A stretch of DNA of 30,777 bases, from positions 1 to 30,777 of IMG/VR virus record IMGVR_UViG_3300011251_000002; one strand, 5' to 3'. Under the pieces are notes generated by a model, which was given only the letters and a program-made list of their open reading frames with translations, was not told the origin of the DNA and searched no databases. This document shows positions 7,845 to 14,461 of the stretch, piece after piece. This stretch comes from a virus. Every line of letters begins with the position of its first letter. Position 1 is the stretch's first letter. Both the position numbers and the translations under genes were made by a program.

Positions 7845-7954
7845 CTCTTTATCTTTTCAAGCCGTTCAATTGACCGCACTATTGAGTCAATCTTCTTGGC
7901 TACCTTCTCAGCTTTTAGCTTGTGTCCGTTTAGCTTTACAATCTTACTGCTCAT
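7835..7954 (-). CDS. Small basic protein (39 aa)
   Basis: A 39-codon frame starting at ATG 7954 within an ATGA overlap with the preceding membrane-protein gene. The product begins MSSKIVKLNGHKLKAEKVAK and ends RLEKIKRCS. It is strongly basic and predicted helical, with no recognisable domain. It fills a gap that would otherwise be empty and uses the same overlap style as its neighbours. Confidence 0.55.
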   Translation of the reverse strand: MSSKIVKLNGHKLKAEKVAKKIDSIVRSIERLEKIKRCS

Positions 7955-8202
7955 ATCTCAAACCTCCACATTAAACGCTCAACTAGCACCGCCAGTAAAC
8001 CAGTCTGTAAAGCCGTTAACGGGTCAACTGCTCCAAACATAACGCCAAACCAAAACGACAAACAAAGCCGACAATCAAACGGTTTAATTCTCGTGAGTTC
8101 GTGAATGTTTATCCACTTCTTGATTAGAATGTCCAGCCCGATAACCTCTATCCAAATGTAAGCCAATGTTGCCCCTGACAAGGCGTTCCAAATGTATTCC
8201 AT
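7951..8202 (-). CDS. Small membrane protein with KPFDCxxCxSFW motif (83 aa)
   Basis: An 83-aa protein with hydrophobic segments at about residues 5-26 and 50-75 and a central IKPFDCRLCLSFWFG motif. Short membrane proteins with a 'KPF.C..CLSFW' core recur in Bacteroidota phages. The start codon lies inside the sigma-like gene, giving a 119-nt overlap, the longest same-strand overlap in the genome. No later start keeps the Cys motif, so the overlap is probably real. Function unknown. Confidence 0.65.
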   Translation of the reverse strand: MEYIWNALSGATLAYIWIEVIGLDILIKKWINIHELTRIKPFDCRLCLSFWFGVMFGAVDPLTALQTGLLAVLVERLMWRFEI

Positions 8203-8671
8203 AATAATTCTGTTTAAGTGTTTCTAGTGCGCGTTTAACTGAGTTACCTATCGACTTAAAAGGTATGCCGACCTTCGCAGAAACCTTTCGGTAAGAACCT
8301 TCTTCAAGCCACATTTCTAAAATCTTACGGTCGTACCAGTATAATTCTTCCATAAGCATTTCAAGCATTTGAATATCCGATTCTTTTTCTTGGTCGTAAT
8401 CTTCTCGGTCGTAATCTATCTGCTCGTAATTGTGAAGGTTGTATAACTTGGAGAAGCTGGAGCGCGGAGATGTCGCCATATTAAGCATCGTTCTTACCAC
8501 GTAGTAACGAAGATAGCCGCCATCGTTTATTTGTATCCACTTTTCTTCGGACAGTTCCATTAGAACAAGTGCAACTTCTTGGATAAGGTCGTCCGGGACT
8601 GAGCAAATCTTATTCGCCAGTTCCCTGAGTTCTTCGTCTCCTATTAAATCAATTACCGCTTTGTCTCTCAC
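8084..8671 (-). CDS. Sigma-70-family-like regulatory protein (195 aa)
   Basis: Starts at GTG 8671. Residues around 113-156 form a region 4-like helix-turn-helix: YWYDRKILEMWLEEGSYRKV followed by KVGIPFKSIGNSVKRAL. The N-terminal part is helical and could be a diverged region 2. Bacteroidota phages often carry such sigma-like proteins, which may direct host RNA polymerase to phage promoters. The last 39 residues lie over the membrane-protein gene in another frame and look poorly constrained (His/Arg-rich). Alternatively it is a terminase-like or transcription-adaptor HTH protein. Confidence 0.65.
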   Translation of the reverse strand: MRDKAVIDLIGDEELRELANKICSVPDDLIQEVALVLMELSEEKWIQINDGGYLRYYVVRTMLNMATSPRSSFSKLYNLHNYEQIDYDREDYDQEKESDIQMLEMLMEELYWYDRKILEMWLEEGSYRKVSAKVGIPFKSIGNSVKRALETLKQNYYGIHLERLVRGNIGLHLDRGYRAGHSNQEVDKHSRTHEN

Positions 8672-8694
8672 GCGACCAAGATAGTATTTTTTAT

Positions 8695-8847
8695 TTAGTC
8701 GTCACGCTGCCCCATAAATTCGTATTCCTTTATCTCAATTATCTCAGCATCCTTAAACATCTGCTCGAAGGCAATCTTCGCAGAGTCCTTGTCTATTGCT
8801 TTGATTAGTTTGCTGAATGTAGCCGTTAGTATTTCGTATGTTTTCAT
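8695..8847 (-). CDS. Small acidic hypothetical protein (50 aa)
   Basis: The ATG at 8847 lies 1 nt after the methyltransferase stop and gives a 50-aa helical, acidic protein starting MKTYEILTATFSKLIKAI and ending EFMGQRDD. A longer in-frame start at 8919 would overlap the methyltransferase by 71 nt and is not preferred. No family recognised. Confidence 0.6.
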   Translation of the reverse strand: MKTYEILTATFSKLIKAIDKDSAKIAFEQMFKDAEIIEIKEYEFMGQRDD

Positions 8848-8848
8848 T

Positions 8849-9472
8849 TTAGAATAGTTGAAGTTGTTTCTTGTGTTGCTCAAATCGTTTGACTCCAGCC
8901 GCGTGGTAATCTTCGTCAATTTCCCAAAGGTCTAAATCAAACTTTAGATTGTGGCAAGCTAAAGCTATTGACATTGAGCCACCGTGTGTATCGAGTATCT
9001 TGTCTCCTTCCTTTGCGTAGTTGGCTAGTAGCCATTCGTAGAGTTTAACGGGTTTTTGGGTGCTGTGTATTCTATTTTCTTGACCGTTTGCAGAATACTT
9101 AAATATCTTAGATGTGCCGCTAAATGATGTATATGCCAATTCAGCTTGTGCAAAAGTTATCCCATCAGGTTGTTTCTTATCCCAAACAATAAAGTGTTTG
9201 CATGAAATATTTAAGTAATAATTAAGTCCCCATATAATCTGATTCTTCGAAACTCTTTTTAATTCATCAAAATAATCTTGTGTTGGAGGTTTAGAATCCC
9301 ATGATTTTTCTTTAGTCCTATTGTATTTTTTTGACCTACTCCCATTTCCAACAAGACTAGCATCAATACCATAAGGAGGGTCTACAATAGCCAAGTCGTA
9401 AGCGTTGTCTTTTATCAACTTCATTGCTTCCAAACTATCGCCTAAATGTAAATTGATTGTGCTTCGGTTCAT
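8849..9472 (-). CDS. DNA methyltransferase, beta-class (adenine-N6 or cytosine-N4)
   Basis: A 207-aa enzyme with catalytic motif IV DPPY at residues 31-34, the HSTQKP block at 136-141 and a SAM-binding motif I variant DTHGGS at 161-166. The order, with motif IV before motif I, defines the beta class. Usual function is transfer of a methyl group from S-adenosylmethionine to an amino group of A or C in DNA. It sits in the replication operon with 4-nt overlap to the DnaC-like gene. No restriction partner is present, so self-protection is likely. The second Gly and Ser in motif I replace the usual FxGxG. Confidence 0.9.
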   Translation of the reverse strand: MNRSTINLHLGDSLEAMKLIKDNAYDLAIVDPPYGIDASLVGNGSRSKKYNRTKEKSWDSKPPTQDYFDELKRVSKNQIIWGLNYYLNISCKHFIVWDKKQPDGITFAQAELAYTSFSGTSKIFKYSANGQENRIHSTQKPVKLYEWLLANYAKEGDKILDTHGGSMSIALACHNLKFDLDLWEIDEDYHAAGVKRFEQHKKQLQLF

Positions 9473-10113
9473 TTCCTTAAATCGTTACCAGTTACTCCAA
9501 TAATATTAAACATCTCGTGCATTCTTGACTCAATTCTCTTGCCGTATTTTTTAGCCATCATATCAGCGTTAAGGTTACTCGTGGCAAAGGTTAGGTAGCC
9601 TTTGTTTGTGTAAAGCTGGTGGCGTTGTGTAAGCGTGTCAATGCCTACGTTAATCTCAGTACCGTATCTTTTAATGCTTGAATGCTCTTCTCCTAAGTCG
9701 TCTATTCCAAACATCTTACTTTGTAACGCTGACTCTAATGGATAAACGTCTGAGTGGTTTGAGTCTAGTTGGTAAAGTCGTTCCATCTCGAAACCCGTGA
9801 AGATGTTAAATTTAAATTTGTTTGTATATCCCATCATCAAACTAAGTGCCTTCAGGTAAACCGTCTTTCCTACTCCCGTGTTTCCCATTAGAATAATTCC
9901 TTTGGAAAGGTCACCTTTGAACTTTTCAGATTGTACGCAATACCTTACAAGCTGGTCAGTAGTTGCTGGGCTTACGTCTCTCCAGTTCGGAACGATAGAC
10001 TTACAACATTCAATAAACGCTAACCTTGCCCCGTTAAATTTCTCTTCTCCGTATGGCTTTAGCTTATAAACTGTTGAGCCGTTGTTCAGGTGGTTTAAAT
10101 AGTCTTGTATCAT
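9469..10113 (-). CDS. DnaC-like AAA+ ATPase, helicase loader
   Basis: A 214-aa ATPase with Walker A GNTGVGKT at 77-84, Walker B FGIDDLG around 135-141 and a sensor-1 ATSN at 177-180. This is the DnaC/IstB-type AAA+ arrangement. Directly downstream of the lambda O-like initiator (1-nt overlap), it plays the part of lambda P: bringing host DnaB helicase to the phage origin. No phage helicase is seen, which fits dependence on the host enzyme. Confidence 0.88.
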   Translation of the reverse strand: MIQDYLNHLNNGSTVYKLKPYGEEKFNGARLAFIECCKSIVPNWRDVSPATTDQLVRYCVQSEKFKGDLSKGIILMGNTGVGKTVYLKALSLMMGYTNKFKFNIFTGFEMERLYQLDSNHSDVYPLESALQSKMFGIDDLGEEHSSIKRYGTEINVGIDTLTQRHQLYTNKGYLTFATSNLNADMMAKKYGKRIESRMHEMFNIIGVTGNDLRK

Positions 10114-10769
10114 TACGGGTAAGTTACGTTATCAAAGTTTTTAAAATCATACTCTTGGTTACTCTTCAGATTATCGGGTTTGAACCAAACGCTCCGAGCC
10201 TTTTGCTTCCAGTTCTTAACGGTGTTGCCCCTTCCGTCCTTCCAAACTCTGCCGCGTGGCTTTCTACTTTCTTCGTAGTATTCAAACATTTTTGTAGCTG
10301 AGTCCTTAGTGTAACCGTTTTCGTCAAAGTACAAAATAACTTCTTCTAACGGTGGTGGTGCTTGTTCCTTGTTTATTGGTTTACTTGTTTCTTGTTTATC
10401 TATACTATCAATGCTTTCACTTTGCTTTGTCCCGTGCTTTATCAATGCTTTATCAAGTGCTTTGTCAAGTGCTTTGTCAAAATTTGATAGGGCAACTATG
10501 TTAGCAGAGTATTGATTCTTTGACCTTTGAACCATTGAAATAAAACCCCATTCCACAAGGTCGTTTAAAGTGTTGATGTAAGTATTGTAAGACTTGATTC
10601 CGATAGCTTCCATTGCCATCGTGGTCGGCATTCCAAACTTTTGCTTCCAGCCTAATCGGTTGCAATGTTCAACCGCAAAGAAATATAGAGCCGTGTGGTT
10701 TGGTTTTATCTTCTCAGGATTCTCGAAGCACCAGTCGAACCATTTTCGTGACAAGTCGTAGCCGTTCAT
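10113..10769 (-). CDS. Replication initiator, lambda O-like layout (winged-helix N-terminus)
   Basis: A 218-aa protein. Residues 1-95 look like a winged-helix DNA-binding domain (MPTTMAMEAIGIKSYNTYIN, NTLNDLVEWGFISMVQRS). Residues 98-120 are a repetitive linker (DKALDKALDKAL). Residues 140-200 form a C-terminal domain with GRVWKDGRGNTVKNWKQKAR, seen in replication proteins of Bacteroidota phages. The linker DNA carries iterons, as in lambda gene O. The gene overlaps the HNH gene by 4 nt (ATGA) and is followed by the helicase loader, copying the O-P order. Confidence 0.8.
   Translation of the reverse strand: MNGYDLSRKWFDWCFENPEKIKPNHTALYFFAVEHCNRLGWKQKFGMPTTMAMEAIGIKSYNTYINTLNDLVEWGFISMVQRSKNQYSANIVALSNFDKALDKALDKALIKHGTKQSESIDSIDKQETSKPINKEQAPPPLEEVILYFDENGYTKDSATKMFEYYEESRKPRGRVWKDGRGNTVKNWKQKARSVWFKPDNLKSNQEYDFKNFDNVTYP
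10412..10478 (-). repeat. Iterons, putative origin of replication
   Basis: Five copies of GA(C/T)AAAGCA plus one degenerate copy lie on the minus strand, with plus-strand starts at 10412 (degenerate), 10423, 10435, 10446, 10458 and 10470. Spacing is 11 or 12 nt, about one helical turn. The copies fall in two different reading frames (DKAL in three, KH and KQ in others), so the repeat is kept at DNA level. Position inside the initiator gene mirrors lambda ori. Confidence 0.6.
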
Positions 10770-11221
10770 ATTCTGTAATCTATAAATGAATCACTCTTTC
10801 TTGAATTGCAACTTCTGCATAATGTTTGCAAGTTGCTTAGTGTGTTATTTCCACCCTTATTTACTGGCACAATATGGTCAACAGTTAGTTGCTTACTAGA
10901 ACTACAACACAAACATCTCCATCGGTCTCTTTTAAATAGCCATATTCTAATTTTCTTTTTACTAATAAATGCCTGAGCATCTCGTCTAGGTTGGTTTCGG
11001 ATGCGTTCATTGTGTTCTATAAACGAAACTGCTCCTTTCAACAGTAGAGATTTTAAAACACCTAAGTCGTTGTTGATAAAAATACGGTTTGCCTTTCCTT
11101 TACAAATTATCTCATCAAGTATATTTTGGTTTTCGTAGTCCAGATATGATGAAAATCCAGCCATACCACCCCACTCAACTTTATCAATTACCTCTTGAAG
11201 TATCGAATCTCTTGTTATCAT
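10766..11221 (-). CDS. HNH endonuclease domain protein
   Basis: A 151-aa protein with a C-terminal HNH nuclease: KRDRWRCLCC (97-106), LTVDHIVPVNKGG (112-124) with the catalytic D115-H116 pair, N130 in NTLSNLQTLC, and CRSC at 135-138. The first 80 residues are helical and unassigned. It may be a stand-alone homing-type nuclease or an operon member with a role in replication; the 4-nt overlap with the initiator gene suggests stable integration in the operon. Confidence 0.85.
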   Translation of the reverse strand: MITRDSILQEVIDKVEWGGMAGFSSYLDYENQNILDEIICKGKANRIFINNDLGVLKSLLLKGAVSFIEHNERIRNQPRRDAQAFISKKKIRIWLFKRDRWRCLCCSSSKQLTVDHIVPVNKGGNNTLSNLQTLCRSCNSRKSDSFIDYRI

Positions 11222-11222
11222 T

Positions 11223-11330
11223 TTAAATCAATGCCGCAAGAGGCTGCGCTGACAACACAGAAAAGCAGTGGTCTAAGACTAAACCGAAACCGCTCTTACT
11301 TCCTCTTACGAATGATTGTAATTTTTTCAC
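11223..11330 (-). CDS. Possible tiny gene with GTG start (35 aa)
   Basis: An open frame of 36 codons from GTG 11330 to a TAA that ends 1 nt before the HNH start. The product would begin MKKLQSFVRGSKSGFGLVL. The end placement is typical of coupled genes here, but the start overlaps a direct repeat, the start codon is rare and no family is recognised. The stretch may equally be an untranslated leader. Confidence 0.25.
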   Translation of the reverse strand: MKKLQSFVRGSKSGFGLVLDHCFSVLSAQPLAALI

Positions 11331-11354
11331 GTCTTAATTTTTACACGTCCGTGT
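11319..11354 (-). repeat. Tandem 15-bp repeats and 12-bp palindrome in a leader region
   Basis: On the minus strand, GACGTGTAAAAATTA (11349-11335) and GACGTGAAAAAATTA (11333-11319) are 16 nt apart in register and differ at one base. The palindrome ACACGGACGTGT occupies 11354-11343. They lie just after the predicted transcription start of the promoter at 11367-11397 and could be an operator. Confidence 0.5.
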
Positions 11355-11366
11355 CATTGGACATTA

Positions 11367-11397
11367 CAAATCTACAAAATACTTCCCACAATTCCAA
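11367..11397 (-). promoter_or_regulatory. Bacteroidota-type promoter for HNH/replication genes
   Basis: On the minus strand TTG (11397-11395) is followed by 20 nt and then TAGATTTG (11374-11367), an exact TAnnTTTG -7 element. It overlaps the stop codon of the 40-aa membrane protein and precedes about 140 nt of leader before the HNH start. Confidence 0.55.
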
Positions 11398-11494
11398 CAA
11401 TCAATAACCAAATTAAGGTAATTGCTGGGGTAGCGTATTTCCAAAAGCGAAGAGTGTTCCGCTTGTCCCATCGTTTAACTTGATATCTTTTCAT
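11372..11494 (-). CDS. Small single-span membrane protein (40 aa)
   Basis: A 40-codon frame with ATG at 11494, overlapping the previous gene by 20 nt. The product has a basic N-terminus (MKRYQVKRWDKRNTLRFWKY) followed by one hydrophobic helix (TLIWLLIVGIVGSIL). The positive-inside layout is typical of tiny phage membrane proteins. No function can be assigned. Confidence 0.55.
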   Translation of the reverse strand: MKRYQVKRWDKRNTLRFWKYATPAITLIWLLIVGIVGSIL

Positions 11495-11765
11495 CTTCTT
11501 TGGTTTCGATTAGTTCCTCTTCAGTCAGCAAAAAATAAAGGTTCTTTACTTCGCTGATGTAATTAAGTGGTCGCAAATAAACTGCACAATTTTCAACTTC
11601 ATCGTAAATTGAAACAGTTGTAAAAACATCTTTCTCTTCGCAACAATCTAAGCATAACCAAGCACCATCCATATCAATTTCAATAGCGTATCTGCTCCAA
11701 TTATTATCTCCAAATCCAACACTACAAAGCCACTCTTCTGTTAATTTTAATTCTTTTTCTTTCAT
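11475..11765 (-). CDS. Hypothetical acidic protein (96 aa)
   Basis: The start at ATG 11765 gives MKEKELKLTEEWLCSVGFGD, an opening seen in small early proteins of Bacteroidota phages ('LTEEWL..FGF'). A longer in-frame start at 11813 would add 16 Cys-containing residues and cannot be ruled out. The rest is acidic with paired Cys (CLDCCEE) and a Glu-rich C-terminus. Function unknown. Confidence 0.65.
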   Translation of the reverse strand: MKEKELKLTEEWLCSVGFGDNNWSRYAIEIDMDGAWLCLDCCEEKDVFTTVSIYDEVENCAVYLRPLNYISEVKNLYFLLTEEELIETKEDEKISS

Positions 11766-11846
11766 ATTCTTTGTTTTACTTACAATCTTATTACAACTGC
11801 ACCTAATACACATTGAAACGATGTCTTAGCCAGTAGTTGTATTTAA

Positions 11847-12113
11847 TTACTTTGCTCCATCTCGTTCTAATCCCTTGCAAAAGCAATCAAAGCATAGTGG
11901 GCTTTGGCTTTTACTTGGTTTTCCGCATGAGCAAAGTAACTCCGCTTCGCTAATTACAACACCAGATATTAAACAGTTTTTAACTTGTTCTTGGTGCGTT
12001 TTTAGCCACGCACGTACTATTAATTTATTACTCCATTGCGGCTTATTGTACGCATCTTTATGCTCATCAATATGGTCAAGCATTGCCGTAATTATTTTCT
12101 CTAATTCTTCCAT
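11847..12113 (-). CDS. Hypothetical protein with C-terminal zinc-ribbon-like cysteines (88 aa)
   Basis: An 88-aa protein. The first 50 residues are helical; the C-terminus has CSCGKPSKSQSPLCFDCFCKG, with two Cys pairs spaced like a small zinc ribbon. Such proteins may bind nucleic acid or another protein. It is followed by a short spacer before the 96-aa gene. Confidence 0.65.
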   Translation of the reverse strand: MEELEKIITAMLDHIDEHKDAYNKPQWSNKLIVRAWLKTHQEQVKNCLISGVVISEAELLCSCGKPSKSQSPLCFDCFCKGLERDGAK

Positions 12114-12212
12114 GTTGTCTATCCGTTAAAAACCGTTTTCATATCTGTTTCCGTTATGCACAAGCACTACGTCAAGTCTATTTTAATGACAATGCTTTTA
12201 TTATACATTGCC

Positions 12213-12281
12213 TTAAATATTTCTTCGTGAGATATGTTTTATATAGCCTTTATCCAAAAGCATTTGTTCAAATTGTGTCAT
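12213..12281 (-). CDS. Possible truncated small gene (22 aa)
   Basis: The ATG overlaps the stop of the upstream gene in an ATGA junction. The frame reads MTQFEQMLLDKGYIKHISRR and stops after 22 codons. The junction looks like a true coupled start and the opening resembles small early phage proteins, so it may be the remains of a longer gene. The ~100 nt that follow, up to 12113, hold no clear gene, only a weak CAATG/CATTG inverted repeat. Confidence 0.3.
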   Translation of the reverse strand: MTQFEQMLLDKGYIKHISRRNI

Positions 12282-12559
12282 TCTTGTGATTCATTGGTTA
12301 CAGTTACGCTTGTCTCTACCAGCTTGTCGATAGCATCCTGACAACCTTCGATTAGGTTAACTATTGAAGTGTCCGTGCTTCCGTTTGAATAGGTGTCGTT
12401 TAGAAACTTGTCTACTTCTTTAGCGAAGGCGTTTCCTTTGTTCTTTAGCTGGTGCTTAAATGCTGAACTACCTCCGAAGTCGTCTAACGCTTCAACAAAA
12501 GACTGTGCAAATACCATACACTTTAACGCTTTAAGGTGCTGCTCGTTCATCTTCTTCAA
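12278..12559 (-). CDS. Hypothetical helical protein (93 aa)
   Basis: A 93-aa protein starting MKKMNEQHLKALKCMVFAQS; a second ATG nine bases in (MNEQHL) is equally possible. Predicted helical with a Ser/Thr-rich end. It overlaps the DnaA-like gene by 20-29 nt. No family recognised; context suggests an early gene. Confidence 0.65.
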   Translation of the reverse strand: MKKMNEQHLKALKCMVFAQSFVEALDDFGGSSAFKHQLKNKGNAFAKEVDKFLNDTYSNGSTDTSIVNLIEGCQDAIDKLVETSVTVTNESQE

Positions 12560-12986
12560 TTTGATTGTACTTAAAATTTATCTTAGCTATCATCGGGTCG
12601 TTGAACTCCAGCATTCCCTTGACTACTTTAACTGAATAAAGAATCGTTGCGTGGTTTCGCTTGAAAACGTCCGCAATCATCTTGAGCGTGTAGCCGTGAG
12701 AATATAGTTCCGTGTAGACCTTCCAAATAGCAAACTGCCGGGCGCAAACTAATTGCCTTTCGCGGCTCTTGGAACTGATTAGGTCGTAACTGTAACCAGT
12801 TGCTAGAACGACTCTGCGAAGTATCTCCTGAGTCTCACGGTGAATATCAACATACTTAACATCTCCGTTAAGCAAATCAATCAAGTGCTGGGTTTTATAG
12901 TTGAAATACCCACCAGCTAACGTAAGAATCTCGTTTAACTCTTGTTTTATTTCGGGCGTTATCCGAACCGTTAAGCTAGTTTCCAT
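12531..12986 (-). CDS. DnaA domain IV-like DNA-binding protein
   Basis: A 151-aa protein. Residues 55-122 look like the C-terminal DNA-binding domain of DnaA: SKSRERQLVCARQFAIWKVY, then YTLKMIADVFKRNHATILYS, matching the (R)xREIVxARQxAMYL and GRDHSTVLHA patterns. The AAA+ ATPase part of DnaA is absent. The N-terminus (TVRITPEIKQELNEIL) resembles a ribbon-helix-helix opening. It may bind DnaA boxes on the host or phage DNA, or regulate transcription. It overlaps its upstream neighbour by 16 nt. Confidence 0.75.
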   Translation of the reverse strand: METSLTVRITPEIKQELNEILTLAGGYFNYKTQHLIDLLNGDVKYVDIHRETQEILRRVVLATGYSYDLISSKSRERQLVCARQFAIWKVYTELYSHGYTLKMIADVFKRNHATILYSVKVVKGMLEFNDPMIAKINFKYNQIEEDERAAP

Positions 12987-13276
12987 ATGTGGATATTTTT
13001 TCCGAAGTCGCCCTCAATTAGTGTTTCTGTTTTCTTTATCAAGCCTTTGTTTTTAAGGTTGCTGAATGACCGTCTAACGGACGTTATAGGCGTGTTGTGC
13101 CACTTACTCTCGCTTAGTGTTTCCATTATCTTAAAGTGCCTTAGAACTCGTTCAGGCGTTGCGCCTAGATTATCGTAGTTCTTAAAGTATTCCAGTACAA
13201 GTTCGTCTTGAGTTTTGGCTTTCTTCCGGGACTCGTTTAGAGTCGTTCCTTTTTCTTGGTTCGTGTTGTAAAACAT
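12971..13276 (-). CDS. Winged-helix-like regulatory protein (101 aa)
   Basis: A 101-aa protein with helices at 23-45 and a winged-helix-like end: TPITSVRRSFSNLKNKGLIK, then a short beta wing KTETLIEGDFG and HIWKL. This suggests DNA binding, possibly as an early transcription or replication regulator. The start shares a base with the stop of the tiny HTH gene (TAATG). Confidence 0.6.
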   Translation of the reverse strand: MFYNTNQEKGTTLNESRKKAKTQDELVLEYFKNYDNLGATPERVLRHFKIMETLSESKWHNTPITSVRRSFSNLKNKGLIKKTETLIEGDFGKNIHIWKLA

Positions 13277-13455
13277 TAGTATTTGTTTATATAGTTTATT
13301 ATTACTTCTTGAGTTCTTACGCTAACTCGTTCGCCTTTAAAGTAGGCGTAAACGGTCTGCGTTGATAGCCTTGTATCTTTGGCTATTCGGTAAGCGGTTA
13401 TTTTCTTGGCGTTAGCCTCAGAAGTTACCTCTTCAATCTTGGGTATTTTAATCAT
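13276..13455 (-). CDS. Tiny Cro-like helix-turn-helix protein (59 aa)
   Basis: A 59-codon frame, ATG 13455 to TAA 13278-13276, overlapping the previous gene by 8 nt and sharing a base with the next start. Residues 18-45 read KITAYRIAKDTRLSTQTVYA then YFKGERVSV, a good XRE/Cro-type HTH. It is the best candidate phage repressor or activator, and the palindrome at the promoters could be its operator (inference). Confidence 0.7.
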   Translation of the reverse strand: MIKIPKIEEVTSEANAKKITAYRIAKDTRLSTQTVYAYFKGERVSVRTQEVIINYINKY

Positions 13456-13603
13456 TTTCTTCAGGTAAAAGGGTTACTACTTCGGTTTCTTTATCTTTCC
13501 ACATCTCAACTATTGGCTCGTTCATTGAATAGTCAATGTAAAATGTAGTGTCTTTAATCGTTATGTAAACGACTCCAGCTTCTGTATTTGGGTTAATTAT
13601 CAT
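13448..13603 (-). CDS. Small acidic hypothetical protein (51 aa)
   Basis: A 51-codon frame starting MIINPNTEAGVVYITIKDTT in a TAATG junction with the previous stop and overlapping the HTH gene by 8 nt. The product is beta-rich then acidic (VVTLLPEEND). No family recognised. Tight coupling on both sides supports it as a real gene. Confidence 0.6.
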   Translation of the reverse strand: MIINPNTEAGVVYITIKDTTFYIDYSMNEPIVEMWKDKETEVVTLLPEEND

Positions 13604-13878
13604 TATTGGTCAGCTAAAAAGTTAAAGCAAAGTTCGTCAACATCTACACCCATATTTTCAACAAATTCTGTGATGTCTTGCTGGACTACTTCCCAATTGT
13701 GAGTGATTGAATTAAACCGTTTTGTTTCAAAGGTTACCTCGTAACCATCAATTGATGCCGCACAACCCGGATAGCCTGAGCCATCAGAGTAATATAGTAC
13801 CGTTGACTCTTCGGGTTGGTAATCAAAGCTGATTGTTACTTCCGCATCTTTGATTGTTGTTTCAAATTCGTATTCCAT
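13603..13878 (-). CDS. Hypothetical acidic beta-rich protein (91 aa)
   Basis: A 91-aa protein, start MEYEFETTIKDAEVTISFDY, rich in alternating strands and acidic residues, ending VDVDELCFNFLADQ. Its leader contains AAAACAAAAG, the A-rich type of translation start used in this genome. No domain recognised. It is the second gene after the promoter at 14027-14056. Confidence 0.7.
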   Translation of the reverse strand: MEYEFETTIKDAEVTISFDYQPEESTVLYYSDGSGYPGCAASIDGYEVTFETKRFNSITHNWEVVQQDITEFVENMGVDVDELCFNFLADQ

Positions 13879-13888
13879 TCTTTTGTTT

Positions 13889-14011
13889 TTAAAATTCGTA
13901 AATCACGTTGGAGGTTTCGTTCTTGTCAGAACATCCAATGCCTCCACCTTTCACTGGTTGCTCCTTAATAATTACAATTTTTTGGTCTTTAAATTTTTTA
14001 GTCTCTTTCAT
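13889..14011 (-). CDS. Small hypothetical protein directly after promoter (40 aa)
   Basis: A 40-codon frame, ATG 14011 to TAA 13891-13889. It starts MKETKKFKDQKIVIIKEQPV and ends NVIYEF, with a GGGIGCSDK segment. It begins 16 nt after the -7 element of a good promoter, the expected place for a leading gene, and ends 10 nt before the next start. Confidence 0.6.
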   Translation of the reverse strand: MKETKKFKDQKIVIIKEQPVKGGGIGCSDKNETSNVIYEF

Positions 14012-14026
14012 TTTTAAATCTTTCAA

Positions 14027-14056
14027 CAAATATATATATTCTTTTGAATATTCAAA
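14027..14056 (-). promoter_or_regulatory. Bacteroidota-type promoter with central palindrome
   Basis: On the minus strand TTTG (14056-14053) is separated by 18 nt from TATATTTG (14034-14027), an exact TAnnTTTG. The spacer holds ATTCAAAAGAAT (14049-14038), an inverted repeat that extends to ATATTC/GAATAT here. The 63-nt gap at 14012-14074 contains only this promoter. Confidence 0.7.
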
Positions 14057-14074
14057 CTATTAAAAGAAATTTTT

Positions 14075-14461
14075 TTATTCTAGTTCATTAACCTTCTCAC
14101 GGTAGTGCTTCAGCATCTCCTCCAGTTCCCAAGTGGCAAACTTCACGGTCGTTAATGAAAGCTGGTGCATCTCATCCGCCAGTCCTTCACGCTCCCGGTC
14201 AAGGTTTAACCCGAAGTCATACTGTCGTCCTTGCTGCATTACGTTACAACCGTAGCATTGCGGTCGGCAGTTATCTTCGTGCCACCTTGTAGCGTATCTT
14301 GCGCGGCTCATAAAGTGCCCGTTCTGAATCTTCTTTACTTCGTAAGAACGTCCGCAAGTGTAGCACTCAACAAAGCCGTCAAGGTTAACCGCCCTCAACC
14401 GTATATAACGACTGAAGGCGGCATCCAAATCCTTTACAATTTTACTTCTACTCTTCTTCAA
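14075..14461 (-). CDS. ninG: NinG/Rap-like recombination protein
   Basis: A 128-aa member of the lambda NinG (Rap) family: helix KIVKDLDAAFSRYIRLRA, Cys pair C33/C36 (ECYTCGR), IQNGHFMSRARYATRWHEDN (46-64), then Cys65, Cys69 and Cys72 in NCRPQCYGCN and GRQYDFGLNL. NinG proteins cut branched DNA and help recombination. The set of Cys residues suggests a zinc-bound, HNH-related core. It overlaps the SSB-like gene by 4 nt. Confidence 0.85.
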   Translation of the reverse strand: MKKSRSKIVKDLDAAFSRYIRLRAVNLDGFVECYTCGRSYEVKKIQNGHFMSRARYATRWHEDNCRPQCYGCNVMQQGRQYDFGLNLDREREGLADEMHQLSLTTVKFATWELEEMLKHYREKVNELE

